A stretch of 64,000 bases of DNA from Vibrio gigantis (GTDB lineage: Bacteria > Pseudomonadota > Gammaproteobacteria > Enterobacterales > Vibrionaceae): the NCBI RefSeq assembly GCF_024347515.1, contig NZ_AP025494.1, positions 161,165-225,164 on the forward strand. The letters run 5' to 3'. How positions within the stretch are numbered: the first letter of the stretch is position 1; each line of letters starts with the position of its first letter. Below the pieces are notes generated by a model, which worked only from the letters and a program-made list of their open reading frames with translations, was not told where the DNA came from and did no database searches. This document shows, one piece after another, positions 9,132 to 18,517 of the stretch. Position numbers and translations under genes: made by a program.

Positions 9132-9325
9132 TTTCGAGTACCTTTAACAATCAAAGTTAAAGGTTACGACGTTTATTGAAAGGATTGAATGAGTCGATTT
9201 AAAGACGCTTACCTTAGATGGGCAGTTACTATAGGTTAACAATGAAACTAACTGACAAGCTGTTGTCGCCGTTTTTGGTATAACTTAGAAAATACACCCT
9301 AGTAGAAGTGGGGGGAGCCTAGAAG

Positions 9326-10069
9326 TGGACCCCAATGGTTGGACACATAAGCTAATATCTTAAGTGGTTGATCCAACTCATGCAGCGTATCTCTGCCTAC
9401 CAAAGTAGGCTTCATCAGGGGTGAGGTCATTGAGTCCCTGATGGTTACGCTCCTCATTATAAAACACCATGTAGTGGCCGATTTCAAGCTCTGCTTCTCG
9501 GGGCGTGGTGTAAGCTTTTAAGTAAACCTCCTCATATTTCAGGCTTCTCCATAATCGCTCGATGAAAACATTGTCGACCCAGCGTCCTTTCCCATCCATA
9601 CTTATCCTGACTCCATGGTCGATTAGCTTCTGTGTGAATTCGGTGCTGGTAAACTGACTGCCTTGATCTGAGTTGAAGATATCTGGCGGTCCATAATGTT
9701 TAAGCGCGTCTTCAAGGGCTTCGATACAAAAGCTCGTGTCCATCGTGTTGGATAGCCGCCATGACAGCACCTTTCGGCTATACCAGTCGATAATGGCGAC
9801 TAAATACAGGAATCCCTTAGCCATCGGGATATACGTGATGTCAATCGCCCAAGCTTGGTTTGGGTAAGTGACTTCGATATCACGCAAAAGGTAGGGATAA
9901 ACCTTGTGTGCTTTGTTCGCTAGGGTCGTTCGAGGCTTGGGGTAAATAGCCCCAATGCCCATGTCTCGCATTAGCCGAACGACACGTTTACGATTAACGT
10001 TGTGGCCTTTTTTAGCCAACTCATTTCGAATGCGTCTGCTCCCCTGCGTATTTCGGTGATTGCGAACGC
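9326..10069 (-). pseudogene. IS3-family transposase OrfB remnant
   Basis: The frame reads RNHRNTQGSRRIRNELAKKG at its broken 5' end near 10069 and continues to a normal stop at 9378. DDE residues are present: Asp in WAIDITYIPM, Asp in IFNSDQGSQFTS, Glu in NVFIERLWRSLKYEEVY. The C-terminal ERNHQGLNDLTPDEAYF is typical of the IS150/IS3 groups. The first third of OrfB and all of OrfA are absent. The element's terminal repeat TGGACCCCAATGGTTGGACA lies at 9326-9345. The break is next to the IS21 remnant, which probably truncated it. Confidence 0.75.
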
Positions 10070-10123
10070 TTGTTTCGGTTTATTCCGAACACCTGAACCA
10101 GCACTTTTTCTCTTTCCCTATTT

Positions 10124-10865
10124 TTACTCTAAGTGTTCGGATTGCGCCAGTTTTCTCATTGATTCTCCTCCCAGTTCTATTCGATGACTATTGTGAACTA
10201 GACGATCCATTAGAGCGTCAGCGACAGTGGCGTTGCCTATCATGTTGTACCACTCTTTTACTGGTAACTGGCTGATGACGATTGTGCTGCTGTTTTGGTA
10301 ACGGTCTTCAAGCACTTCTAACAAGTGTCCAGCATGCTCATGAGTCAGTTTTTCCATCCCCCAGTCGTCGAGGAGTAGTAAGCCTTTCTTAGCCAGCGAC
10401 TGAAGTTGTTTTTGATAGCTACCATCCAGACGACCTGCGGTCAGATCATCAAGCAAGCGAGTTAATCGGTAGTACCTGACGGTTTGCTGTTGGTCGCAGG
10501 CACTGGTTGCCAGAGCGCAACCAAGATAGGTTTTGCCAGCACCTGTTGGGCCTGTGATCAAGATATTCTGATGCTTATGCAGATAACTGCCCGTCAGAAG
10601 TTCGCTCATCTGTTTTACGATTGAGGTTTCGTCCCTCTTTGTAGATGAGTTGGCTCGGCTGGGCATCCACTCTCAGCTTTGCTTGTCTCTTCAAGCGTTG
10701 GATTTTGCTCTGATTACGGTTCAAGATTTCACTCTCCAGGAGCAAGCTTAACCGCTCCTCGAAGTCCAGCTCTGCGTAGGTGGTCAGTTGCTCTTGTTGA
10801 TGCTCTAACGCTTTCGCCGCATGGCTCAAGCGCAGGGTTTTAAGTTGGTCATTGAGTACGTTCAT
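10124..10865 (-). pseudogene. istB: IS21-family helper ATPase IstB, frameshifted
   Basis: The N-terminal part (MNVLNDQLKTLRLSHAAKAL from 10865) and the C-terminal part (ILITGPTGAGKTYLGCALA Walker A; LLLLDDWGMEKL Walker B; to EHLE at 10124) together make one 246-residue IstB. They lie in two frames that must join near 10610, where NRK is followed by an extra A in an AAAA run before QMSELL. This reads as a one-base insertion. IstB normally loads IstA transposase onto target DNA; this copy is probably inactive unless frameshifting occurs at the A run. Confidence 0.75.
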
Positions 10866-10875
10866 CTCCTTTCTC

Positions 10876-12030
10876 CTAGTGATAACAGTTCGGGCCACGA
10901 ACATTGCTGTGAACAAGGTTCGGCGTATTCGCTTTATCTTTACTCAGTTGCCCTTCACGATTGTTCTTGAGTAGATTGTTGACGAAGGTGTAATTGGGTT
11001 TTGTTAGCATCAGTGCATCTTTACAGGCTTGCTCTAGGCGCGATTCGCCATAGGTTTTACTGAGGCTGAGCAAGCCAAGGCAGGAACGATAAGACTGCTC
11101 TGGATGAGGCTTGGAGTTCATCATCTTATTGACGACTTCTCGTGTGGCTGGGCCGATATTGGCTCCCCAGCTAAGCAAGCGCCCTGGCGACCACTTCTGA
11201 TGTTGATGGTTGCTTGGCATGTGCTCTGGTTGGGTGCTGTTTCCTCGCTCTCTTTGGCTACGTGGATGCTGGGCCACCAAGTTACCTTGATGGTAGATCT
11301 GCACCAGGCGATTAGAGGCTTCCAACTCGACATGGTGACCAACAAGTTGATGGGGAACCGAGTAGTAATGACGGCGATATTCGATGTGATAGTCAGGGCC
11401 AACTTTGGCTCGTTTAGTTTCGGTATACAGGTAACGCTGCCTAGGCAGTGGCTTTAATGCAGGTTTGTCGAGTTTATCGAACAGCGCTTGGCGGCTGGCG
11501 CCATACTGTTTCATCTCACGCTGATTTAACTCATTCATGAGTTCACGGATGGCGAGATTCAACTCTTTAAAAGTGTGGAAGGCTTGGTGTCGCAACCGCA
11601 TCATGATCCAGCGTTCTACTAGGAGCACGGCATTCTCTGCCTTGGCTTTGTCTTTCGGTTTGTAGGGGCGAGCAGGCATCACGGCTGTTTGATAGTGATT
11701 AGCCAGCTTTTGATAGCTGTCGTTCAGTCTCGGCTCATAACGATTGGCTTTGGTGACTGCGCTGCGTAGGTTATCGGGAACTAAGAGTTGTGGTACGCCA
11801 CCGAAGTGTTCGAACGCATTCGCATGCGCCTCTAACCAGTAGGGCTTCCCTTGGATACACACATGATACGAATCTTCGCCATCACCGAACGATAGAATTA
11901 CCCCTTTTTGGATCAGCTCAGAAGGCAGTTCCAATTCCTTTTTGTAAGTTGAATCGATGAATTTATAGAAGTCGGGGCCAGTGTGATGAGTGTTCCCTCG
12001 CGGAAGTAAGTACAAAGTTACTTTTGTCAT
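10876..12030 (-). pseudogene. istA: IS21-family transposase IstA fragment fused to an unrelated N-terminus
   Basis: From about residue 65 onward the protein is IstA: WLEAHANAFEHFGGVPQLLV, PDNLRSAV, PARPYKPKDKAKAENAVLLV and a C-terminal SLSKTYGESRLEQACKDALM. IstA is normally about 500 residues; here its helix-turn-helix and the first catalytic Asp region are missing. The first 60 or so residues (from MTKVTLYLLPRGN at 12030) match nothing I recognise and probably belong to a host gene whose 3' part was replaced by the deleted IS21. Frame is open across the junction, giving a chimeric 384-residue ORF. Its stop lies 10 bp before the istB start, as in IS21. Confidence 0.65.
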
Positions 12031-12176
12031 GGTAGAAAACCTTTTTCTTATCTCATGTCGATTTCTTTTGTATACATCAATGACCAATTCTATGAAGGAA
12101 AATGAAAACAAGAGAGTTGTTCAAGTAAAGAAAGCAAAAATGCCAAGGGTAAAGAGTCTTTTGTGGGTAAAAAAAG

Positions 12177-12196
12177 GCCCTGCTCCAATGCAGGGC
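12177..12196. terminator. Bidirectional intrinsic terminator
   Basis: GCCCTGC / GCAGGGC stem with a TCCAAT loop, flanked by an A7 run upstream and AACTTTT downstream, so it can act on either strand at the edge of the IS21 remnant. Confidence 0.7.
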
Positions 12197-12260
12197 AACT
12201 TTTATTATTGTTAAGTCGAAGCCTATCCCCAGGTTATCCGACTTTTCACCACACGTAACT

Positions 12261-12318
12261 GTCACCACACAGCACGCCAAAGAAGACTGTGACAATCTGC
12301 TTAGGTGTGCTGTGTGAC
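12261..12318. repeat. Imperfect inverted repeat in gene-free stretch
   Basis: GTCACCACACAGCACGCC (12261-12278) is mirrored by GGTGTGCTGTGTGAC (12304-12318) across a 25-nt spacer. It lies in the gene-free interval 12207-12762, which otherwise holds only a terminator and AT-rich DNA. It could be an operator, a partition-like site or a relic; nothing in the sequence decides. Confidence 0.4.
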
Positions 12319-12614
12319 GTTTGCTACACGCGGTGAGGGATCAGTGAAAAATACATTTTCAATAAATTCAGTCGAGGACTGGTATGATCAACGGGACATA
12401 TCACCCGACTAATAAGGGAACTACCGGATAGTGGTAGAGAACTTAGAAGGTTTTGAGAACTGAATTAATTATAATTATGCTAGGCGGTTTTGTATAGTTT
12501 ATATCCAAAGTGGTTGGCGTAACTTTGAACTTGGTGAAGCAGCCGCAGGAAAGGTTGTGGCACAATGATGACACGCTTGTAGCAATATAGTGATTACGTT
12601 GTGGTACTACAGCT

Positions 12615-12638
12615 AAAAAAAAACCCCGTAGAACGGGG
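12615..12638 (-). terminator. Intrinsic terminator after DsbA-like gene
   Basis: On the minus strand CCCCGT-tct-ACGGGG is followed by a run of nine T, a classic terminator about 125 bp downstream of the DsbA-like gene. Confidence 0.8.
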
Positions 12639-12762
12639 GGAGTATGTGTGGTGATTTCGTAGTTATGCCTTACTACTTGTAGTTAGTCTGCTCCACTCCC
12701 TCCTTGGAGTGACTTTGCAGGGCCATACGAGTAAATACCTCCACACCAATATACGATGCTTC

Positions 12763-13524
12763 CTATTTACTAACTGCCTGCCTATTAGTTTGGTTTACCA
12801 GTTGGCTATACTGAAGGTTCACTTCTTCGATCATCTGTTGACGACTGATTAGGCCCCCAAACTTTTTTTCACCAATATAAAAAGTTGGAGTTCCAGTAAG
12901 TTTCAGATCTCTAAAAAGTTTATTATTTTTATTTAAAATAGCACTTACTTGTGACGAATTCGCAGTCTTTTTGATAAGCGTACTGTCCAATCCCATCAGT
13001 TCGGCAAGTTCATATGCTTTTTGTGGGACGGACTGCTGCATTGAAAGAAGCTCTTTGTGGAATGCTGGATACGCATTGGGAGAGATCTGATTTACAGCAA
13101 TGGCTATCTTCGCTAATTCAGCCGAATTAGGGCCTAAAATCGACACATCTTTATACACGAATCGAATGCGTTTGTCTTTACCTATTAGGGGAGCCAACTC
13201 TGTTGCACCTCTCTTACATACCCCACATGCGTAGTCAAAAAACTCTACGATAGTGATCTCTCCAGCTTCATTAAGAACTGGCGTATCTTCATCATAATAC
13301 AAAGATTTTGAAAACATTTGTTTATGCTTCATTGTTTGGTATGTCCTCACGGATTCCACTCCTGCGATTAAGAGTTCAGGGTTTGATTGGAACGCTTTCA
13401 TAAGCATCGAGTTGAATTGTTGTTGTGACATTTCAACTTCAGAAGCTGATGCGGTAGCTGCAGAACCAATTGCCAAAATTGTAAATAAAGTCGTCGCTGT
13501 CTTCTTGAACAAAGGTGCCATCAT
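12763..13524 (-). CDS. DsbA-family thiol:disulfide oxidoreductase, periplasmic
   Basis: 253 residues from the ATG at 13524, which has GAGG 6 nt upstream; 10 codons of open frame precede it. A signal peptide (FKKTATTLFTILAIGSAATA) ends near residue 27. The thioredoxin-type motif FFDYACGVCKR gives CGVC at residues 100-103, and the cis-Pro loop is LTGTPTFYIGEKKFGG. This matches the DsbA/DsbG-like family (PF13462) acting on disulfides in the periplasm. Plasmid-encoded members usually help fold pilus or mating-channel proteins; a DsbC-like protein is also present in the transfer operon. A C-rich motif (TTTTCTCCCCCCGTTTC) lies about 90 bp upstream. Confidence 0.85.
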   Translation of the reverse strand: MMAPLFKKTATTLFTILAIGSAATASASEVEMSQQQFNSMLMKAFQSNPELLIAGVESVRTYQTMKHKQMFSKSLYYDEDTPVLNEAGEITIVEFFDYACGVCKRGATELAPLIGKDKRIRFVYKDVSILGPNSAELAKIAIAVNQISPNAYPAFHKELLSMQQSVPQKAYELAELMGLDSTLIKKTANSSQVSAILNKNNKLFRDLKLTGTPTFYIGEKKFGGLISRQQMIEEVNLQYSQLVNQTNRQAVSK

Positions 13525-13612
13525 TAGATTCCTCGATTTGAGTGGTCGTAACATAGTGCTCGATGAACAACGTTATGTTTTCAATTAAGAGAACTTTTTT
13601 TCGAGATAGATT

Positions 13613-13629
13613 GAAACGGGGGGAGAAAA
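13613..13629 (-). promoter_or_regulatory. C-rich recurring motif (copy 1)
   Basis: TTTTCTCCCCCCGTTTC on the minus strand, upstream of the DsbA-like gene. Related motifs occur at 16844, 19156, 52954, 61401 and 63074; see findings. Confidence 0.4.
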
Positions 13630-13702
13630 TTGACGCGATGATCGGGGAAAACCATAATGAGTTTACCCACCCCAGTTATGAAAAAATGTATGGAGCGTAA
13701 CT

Positions 13703-14713
13703 ATGGACCCGATCAGTAGAATGAATTCCCTCATTACAGAAAGCTTTAATTCTGTAAAAGAATCGCAATCAGAAGTGCTTGAAACATTGGCCACTACAAC
13801 AAGGAAGGTGTTCAAAGAAATTACTCAAACAACACCGAATTGGAGGCAGAAGCTTTCAGAAATTGCCAATGATGCAACTTGCGCCAATTATGTTGGCCAC
13901 GTTGTCTCTAACAGACACACTCCAGCAGAGCTACTTCAGTCACAGGCAACTGACGACTTTGTTCTTAACGAATTACAAGTGACAGCGTTCGTGGTTTACG
14001 AAATGGTGGAACGAGGTTGCCCTGAGCCGACTCAGCTCAAAGATTTGAATACTGCTATCCAGAACGTAACGCTGAAGTCATTAAACAGTTTCCGCAAGTT
14101 ACTACGCCGCCATAACTATGATATCGACTATCTTTCAGATCGTGTACAAGAGGCTGCCTTGGAAACGATTCGTGCTGCACGCTGCTATAAGCATACGGGT
14201 ATAGCGAGCTTTGATACTTACGCGAGCGCTCGCGTTAAGACCGTTGTATCAAGAAAAGAGCTCCACCATACACTGATGGTGAAAGTGTCCGATAGAGATA
14301 TCGCGGGAGCTTATTCAAAAGCGATTGAAATTAATTCTGAGAAAACCAATAACAAGCTCACTCCGGATTCTAGTGCTTCATCGTACCTCCCAAAACCAGT
14401 TTATGACTTTGAACAAGGTTCTAATGATAATCGATACGGTGTTACAAGTGCTTTTAGTGACAACGTGGTGTCGGACATGACTCATCATAAATTGAGACAA
14501 CACTTAATCGCTCAATTGAAGACACTCAATTCGAATGAGAAAATTGTGATAATGAATGAGATGGGATTGGTAGCCGGTACATTGAATCGAAACGACTTGG
14601 TTGAATCTCTCGGTTTTTCCTCGTCTCGATATACCCAAGTTAAGACAAGCGCCTTACAAAAGCTAGGCGCACATAAGTCACTTTCTAAGTCATGGGAACG
14701 TGCGCTTGCTTAG
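13703..14713 (+). CDS. Sigma-70-like RNA polymerase sigma factor
   Basis: 336 residues. The segment DIDYLSDRVQEAALETIRAA followed by FDTYASARVKTVVSRKELHH resembles sigma region 2 (core binding and -10 recognition). The last 80 residues (LIAQLKTLNSNEKIVIMNEM; NDLVESLGFSSSRYTQVKTS) look like region 4 with its helix-turn-helix. A linker of about 80 polar residues sits between, and the first 120 residues are not recognised. It may direct polymerase to plasmid promoters. It converges with the DnaB-like gene, the two stop codons overlapping by 4 bp. Identification rests on pattern, not on a profile score. Confidence 0.6.
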   Translation: MDPISRMNSLITESFNSVKESQSEVLETLATTTRKVFKEITQTTPNWRQKLSEIANDATCANYVGHVVSNRHTPAELLQSQATDDFVLNELQVTAFVVYEMVERGCPEPTQLKDLNTAIQNVTLKSLNSFRKLLRRHNYDIDYLSDRVQEAALETIRAARCYKHTGIASFDTYASARVKTVVSRKELHHTLMVKVSDRDIAGAYSKAIEINSEKTNNKLTPDSSASSYLPKPVYDFEQGSNDNRYGVTSAFSDNVVSDMTHHKLRQHLIAQLKTLNSNEKIVIMNEMGLVAGTLNRNDLVESLGFSSSRYTQVKTSALQKLGAHKSLSKSWERALA

Positions 14714-16152
14714 TTGATGAACTCAATCCCACTCCCATTGGGACTATTGTTTGGCAGAGTATCGTTAGTTTCGGTATTCTGCTTTTTGTTGTCTGTACCT
14801 TGGTATTGATCAGCAATCGGAGTCGCAGCTGGTGGTGCGCTTTGCGTGTAATTGAAAGAATCTTTAATCTGCGCGTATTTACCAATGAAGGTCGTTTTTG
14901 CAGAACCTATAGCTGATTTACGAGCTTTGCTAATAATCAAATGAGCGACACCAGGTTCATTTTGAGGATCATACATTTCCGGTCGATAAATAAAGCAGAT
15001 GATATCCGCATCTTGCTCTAGCGAACCTGACTCTCGTAAGTCGGAATTCACTGGGCGTTTATCAGCACGCTTCTCGATATCGCGAGACAATTGGGATAGT
15101 GCTACAACAGGTACTTGTAACTCTTTCCCCAACGCTTTGAGCTGTCGTGATATTTCTGAGACTTCTAAGTTTCTATTATCAGTTTTGTATTTTTCACTGG
15201 TTAGCAACTGAATGTAGTCCACACCAATACCAGAAATCTTTCCATTATGCTGCCGATAAAAGCGACGTGCGCGACGACACAACTCCTCGACGGTCATTGA
15301 ACCGTCATCCATCTCAATATTGTAATCACCGGATCTACCTAGCGCAGATGAACAATCAGCCCATTGAGTATCACTCATGCTGGCGTTTCGAATATTACTC
15401 AGTGGTACGCTTGCCAAGTTAGATAGCAAATTCTCTCCAATCGATTCTGAGCTCATTTCAAGGGAGAAAAATAAGAATGGTGCATCGTTTTGATAACTTG
15501 AGTTTTTGATAACGTTCAGGAGTAAGGTGGTTTTGCCATGAGATGGACGGCCTGCAAGGATGATGAAATCTGCAGGTCGGAATCCACCAAGTGCTTCAAA
15601 GCATGCAAAGCCCGACTTAAATGCATTAAATTCCCCTTTGCTTCTGCGCTCCATGTTGTCCAGCGTTGCAGCAAAGGTATCTTTCAATGAAATTGGGCCT
15701 TGCTCATTGTCCTTTTCCACTTCGTCATAAGACTCAACAACAGAATGCATCGAACCTATGATTTCATCGGTCGTCTTGTTTGACGAACATTGTGTTAATA
15801 GCTTTTGAAGCTCCACCTGAAGTGTTCGTTTGTTGTTAGTGTCGTTGATTTGCGAAACATAGTCAGAAAGAGCATTTATGTTTGCTGGTTGCGCTAGTGA
15901 CTCCATGGCAACTGTAGTAATCGCGTCGACTCCCTCTTGCCCATACTCAGCGTATACACGCGCTTTAATCGTGTTTAAATCGATTGATTGTTTATCTTCA
16001 TGCAATTTGAAGCAGGTATCGATGAGAACCCGTGTCGCTGTATCACTGACAACGTTAGTTTCTAGGTCGAGTTCGTCAATAACGCCATCATGGGAGAGGA
16101 TAAGGTTAATCACAGGGTGGTATAAATTAAACTTTAACATGGTAATGCCCAT
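14710..16152 (-). CDS. DnaB-like replicative helicase
   Basis: 480 residues; an alternative ATG lies 4 codons in (MLKFNLYHP). The N-terminal helical domain carries the DnaB-type pattern (VLIDTCFKLHEDKQSIDLNT). The RecA-like domain has ILAGRPSHGKTTLLL (Walker A, about residue 200), FFSLEMSSESIGENLLS (H1a/H2), GVDYIQLL (Walker B) and ALSQLSRDIEKRADKRPVNS followed by DLRESGSLEQDADI (H3/H4). It would unwind DNA 5'-3' ahead of the fork, giving the plasmid its own helicase. The C-terminal 50 residues are polar and low-complexity. Key catalytic residues are present. Confidence 0.9.
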   Translation of the reverse strand: MGITMLKFNLYHPVINLILSHDGVIDELDLETNVVSDTATRVLIDTCFKLHEDKQSIDLNTIKARVYAEYGQEGVDAITTVAMESLAQPANINALSDYVSQINDTNNKRTLQVELQKLLTQCSSNKTTDEIIGSMHSVVESYDEVEKDNEQGPISLKDTFAATLDNMERRSKGEFNAFKSGFACFEALGGFRPADFIILAGRPSHGKTTLLLNVIKNSSYQNDAPFLFFSLEMSSESIGENLLSNLASVPLSNIRNASMSDTQWADCSSALGRSGDYNIEMDDGSMTVEELCRRARRFYRQHNGKISGIGVDYIQLLTSEKYKTDNRNLEVSEISRQLKALGKELQVPVVALSQLSRDIEKRADKRPVNSDLRESGSLEQDADIICFIYRPEMYDPQNEPGVAHLIISKARKSAIGSAKTTFIGKYAQIKDSFNYTQSAPPAATPIADQYQGTDNKKQNTETNDTLPNNSPNGSGIEFIN

Positions 16153-16220
16153 CGGATACTAGGACATAGTTGATACAACTTTTGAGAGTGAATTTAGAGA
16201 ATTGAGTGGGGGAGGTGGTA

Positions 16221-16292
16221 GGGAAACCCAAAAAGTTAACAACGGAGTGGGTTCAATCGCAACAATCAAACGATTGAATTTTTGGGTTTCCC
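16221..16292. promoter_or_regulatory. Composite hairpin between two minus-strand genes
   Basis: Two nested perfect inverted repeats: GGGAAACCCAAAAA (16221-16234) with TTTTTGGGTTTCCC (16279-16292), and inside it TTCAATCG (16252-16259) with CGATTGAA (16271-16278). The minus strand sees it between the 16299 stop and the DnaB-like start. It could terminate the upstream gene, or act as an operator or RNA switch for the helicase gene. Confidence 0.55.
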
Positions 16293-16298
16293 AAATTA

Positions 16299-16766
16299 CT
16301 AAAGCGAGGCGTCGATGCCTCCCTCATAATCAAATTCGACGGACTCTGTGGGAGAGCTAATCCATGCATCGATGATGTTATTACGTCGTGTCGTGTGGTA
16401 TTTGCCTGACGGAAGTTTTTGCATAAATCCATCGGTGACTTGGTTGATGTCCAACGAGTAGCCCAGTTTCGAAATCTCGCCATGAAGTTTAAACATCACG
16501 TTATCCGATATGTAGTGATAAGCGGTACTGCGCGAGATATTGGCGTAGGTTCGATAGAGCTCTTCACATGGTTCCATTTTGAACTCATCTTCCAAAAGAC
16601 TTGAGCTGCATTGAGAAAATAACAAGTTTACTCGTGCATCTAAGTAATCGGTGCGGCTGGGTGTGAGCATATACACGGCCAAACACGCGAAGGCGACAAT
16701 TAAGCACGCAGCGGTTCTGACAGGGACACACTTAGTATTCATTTCCATAACGTTTTCCAGTTCCAT
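16299..16766 (-). CDS. Hypothetical single-pass membrane protein
   Basis: 155 residues; ATG 8 codons in (MNTKCVPVRTAACLIVAF) may be the real start. One transmembrane or signal-anchor segment near residues 15-32 is followed by a soluble, Cys-containing domain (FSQCSSSLLEDEFKMEPCEE). No family recognised. It is read in the same direction as the DnaB-like gene and separated from it by a large hairpin. Confidence 0.6.
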   Translation of the reverse strand: MELENVMEMNTKCVPVRTAACLIVAFACLAVYMLTPSRTDYLDARVNLLFSQCSSSLLEDEFKMEPCEELYRTYANISRSTAYHYISDNVMFKLHGEISKLGYSLDINQVTDGFMQKLPSGKYHTTRRNNIIDAWISSPTESVEFDYEGGIDASL

Positions 16767-16843
16767 TCATCTAGACAACCCAATATCAGAAATATGGCAT
16801 AGACAGTCATGCCGAAATGAAATTAGTGGAACGATTTTTAGTG

Positions 16844-16856
16844 TTTCCCCCGTTTT
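16844..16856 (+). promoter_or_regulatory. C-rich recurring motif (copy 2)
   Basis: TTTCCCCCGTTTT, about 175 bp upstream of the gene at 17031 and ahead of its presumed promoter. Confidence 0.4.
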
Positions 16857-16974
16857 GAATAGAAAACAGTGACCTCCTCTCGTTTAAGACGATGCCTCAT
16901 GATGTGATGGAATCGAGTTCCTTTGTCAAATAAGGGGCTTAAATGGACTCGCTAATTCGTAAACCCAAGTGATT

Positions 16975-16988
16975 AGACGTGTATAACT
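16975..16988 (+). promoter_or_regulatory. Promoter-like element AGACGTGTATAACT (copy 1)
   Basis: A 14-bp sequence containing an extended TATAAC -10-like box, 43 bp upstream of the ATG at 17031. An identical 14-mer lies 33 bp before the RecG-like gene. Identity between two promoter regions suggests a common polymerase holoenzyme or activator. Confidence 0.5.
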
Positions 16989-17030
16989 GACCGTCAGAGT
17001 CTAAATCTTTTTTGACTTGGGGATTTTTTA

Positions 17031-17618
17031 ATGAAAGTCATCGAGAATAACACCCTGCGCGAGTGTGTAGTCTGTAAACAACCCACACTAACAATGGTAG
17101 AAAATGGACACCAGGCAAAACGATACTCTTTATGTGAGAAGCACCACTCACAAATTGAGTACGTGAGAGTTATACAAGTAATACAGCAATCTAAATTCAA
17201 GCGAGATGGAAAAACTCGAAAAAATGTCAAAATTGTAGATCCAAGAAAGAGCTTGGTTCGCTTTGATTTTTATTTTCGAGAATTAGCAGTGGAAGATTGT
17301 GGTAATTATATCTGGCTAGGCGCTAAAAATGGGCCATCGGTACAGGCTGTTCATGTGTACCCTGACAAAAGTGATGTTACCGACTACTTACTGGCAAACC
17401 CACCTTTTAACGCAAAAGGAATCCAGTACCGAACAATACGCAAGATAAACGTATGGGATCGAGGGGATAGAAACGAAATCCACTTATCCAACATACCAGA
17501 ACATCACTACACGAAGAAAGGCATGTCTCTCAACGATGCATACGCACTACTTGTGAAACGTAAGACTGTAGTAATTCAGAAAGTTGGAGCAAAAAAAGTA
17601 GTGACCAAATCAGCGTAA
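17031..17618 (+). CDS. Hypothetical protein with N-terminal Cys/His cluster
   Basis: 195 residues. The N-terminus has CVVCKQPTLTM (C-x2-C) and SLCEKHHSQ (C-x2-HH), arranged like a small zinc-binding ribbon at residues 10-45. The rest is basic and mixed alpha/beta, ending in a Lys-rich tail. No family recognised. First gene of a plus-strand run with 17641, separated by 22 bp, and preceded by the AGACGTGTATAACT element. Confidence 0.65.
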   Translation: MKVIENNTLRECVVCKQPTLTMVENGHQAKRYSLCEKHHSQIEYVRVIQVIQQSKFKRDGKTRKNVKIVDPRKSLVRFDFYFRELAVEDCGNYIWLGAKNGPSVQAVHVYPDKSDVTDYLLANPPFNAKGIQYRTIRKINVWDRGDRNEIHLSNIPEHHYTKKGMSLNDAYALLVKRKTVVIQKVGAKKVVTKSA

Positions 17619-17640
17619 TAGAATTGAACGGAGAAGCTAA

Positions 17641-18384
17641 ATGGATTGGTTTGAACGATTAAGCTACGGGCCACAGGTTGATGATCTTGTGGTCAGCTTT
17701 TTTAATGGATGGGTTACTTGGGTGCATGGCCTTAGTCTGAATCAGCGTTTGGCTTTTGCTATGTCAACTATAGTGGCTCCCTTTGTCGTTAATTGGCTGT
17801 TTAAAATGATATTTCGTATTTTTGTAACCGTTAGGCGATGGCTGCGTAGAAGGTGTATCCCCAAAAAAATCAACCTTCATCTAGATAGGGAGCAAGATCA
17901 GCACATAGAGACGGATAAGCTTTTATTGGGCGGCTTTCGTGGGCTATTAGTGACGCTCTTATTTATTGGGATAGTAGGAGGTGTAGGTGTCAAAATAATG
18001 AAGAGTGATAGTATCAATGCCAAGCCTGATATCGGTACAGGTGTTTTGCACCGCGACATTGTTAAGCATTATGACCAAAACACATTAACTGTCGAGCAAA
18101 TAGAAAAGTGCTTGGCTATAAGGCACTATCAAGACCAAAATCAGTCGCAAGCATTCGATTTACGCGCTCAGTTAGAAGAAAGGAAGCTCTACATCCAAAG
18201 CATAGATCACCCTACAAACTCAGATGTTCAAGCTTACAACGTCCTAATTGAACAATACCAAATTCTTGCTGAGAAGCTTGATGCGGTAAGCCTTGAATGG
18301 AACAGTATCTGTGCTAATAAGCGTTACTATTTAGAAGATTATAATCATAGCCAATTCACAAATACCGATACCGTAGATATGTAA
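17641..18384 (+). CDS. Hypothetical membrane protein with two or more transmembrane segments
   Basis: 247 residues from ATG with GGAGAAG just upstream. Hydrophobic segments lie at about 38-62 (STIVAPFVVNWLFKMIFRIF) and 95-120 (GGFRGLLVTLLFIGIVGGVG), separated by a very basic stretch. The C-terminal 120 residues are soluble and probably coiled-coil or helical (DLRAQLEERKLYIQSI). No family recognised. Its place before the lytic transglycosylase suggests a transfer-related envelope role, by context only. Confidence 0.65.
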   Translation: MDWFERLSYGPQVDDLVVSFFNGWVTWVHGLSLNQRLAFAMSTIVAPFVVNWLFKMIFRIFVTVRRWLRRRCIPKKINLHLDREQDQHIETDKLLLGGFRGLLVTLLFIGIVGGVGVKIMKSDSINAKPDIGTGVLHRDIVKHYDQNTLTVEQIEKCLAIRHYQDQNQSQAFDLRAQLEERKLYIQSIDHPTNSDVQAYNVLIEQYQILAEKLDAVSLEWNSICANKRYYLEDYNHSQFTNTDTVDM

Positions 18385-18517
18385 GCCACTTAAGAGGCAA
18401 AGCTTTGTGTCGAGTCTCAATGCTTAAAGCTAAGAAATGCGCCTTCGCTAGTCGAAACAGCAAGGTAGGATTGCACTTTCTCGGGTAATTTCCTCATCAA
18501 CAATTTCCGCTCAACGA

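Larger units (their letters stand above)
6691..9212. mobile_element. IS66-family insertion sequence (three-gene), ends approximate
   Basis: Contains tnpA, tnpB and tnpC in the usual IS66 order on the minus strand. Candidate ends are GTAGGGGCGGAC at 6691 and GTAAGCGTCTTT read inward from 9212; they share only GTA-G-G-like positions and no 8-bp target duplication was found, so the boundaries are provisional. Confidence 0.6.

Noticed and set aside
6691..9212. 8-bp target duplication for the IS66 element
   Set aside because: GGTATTCT and CTTAGATG at the candidate ends do not match; the ends remain provisional.
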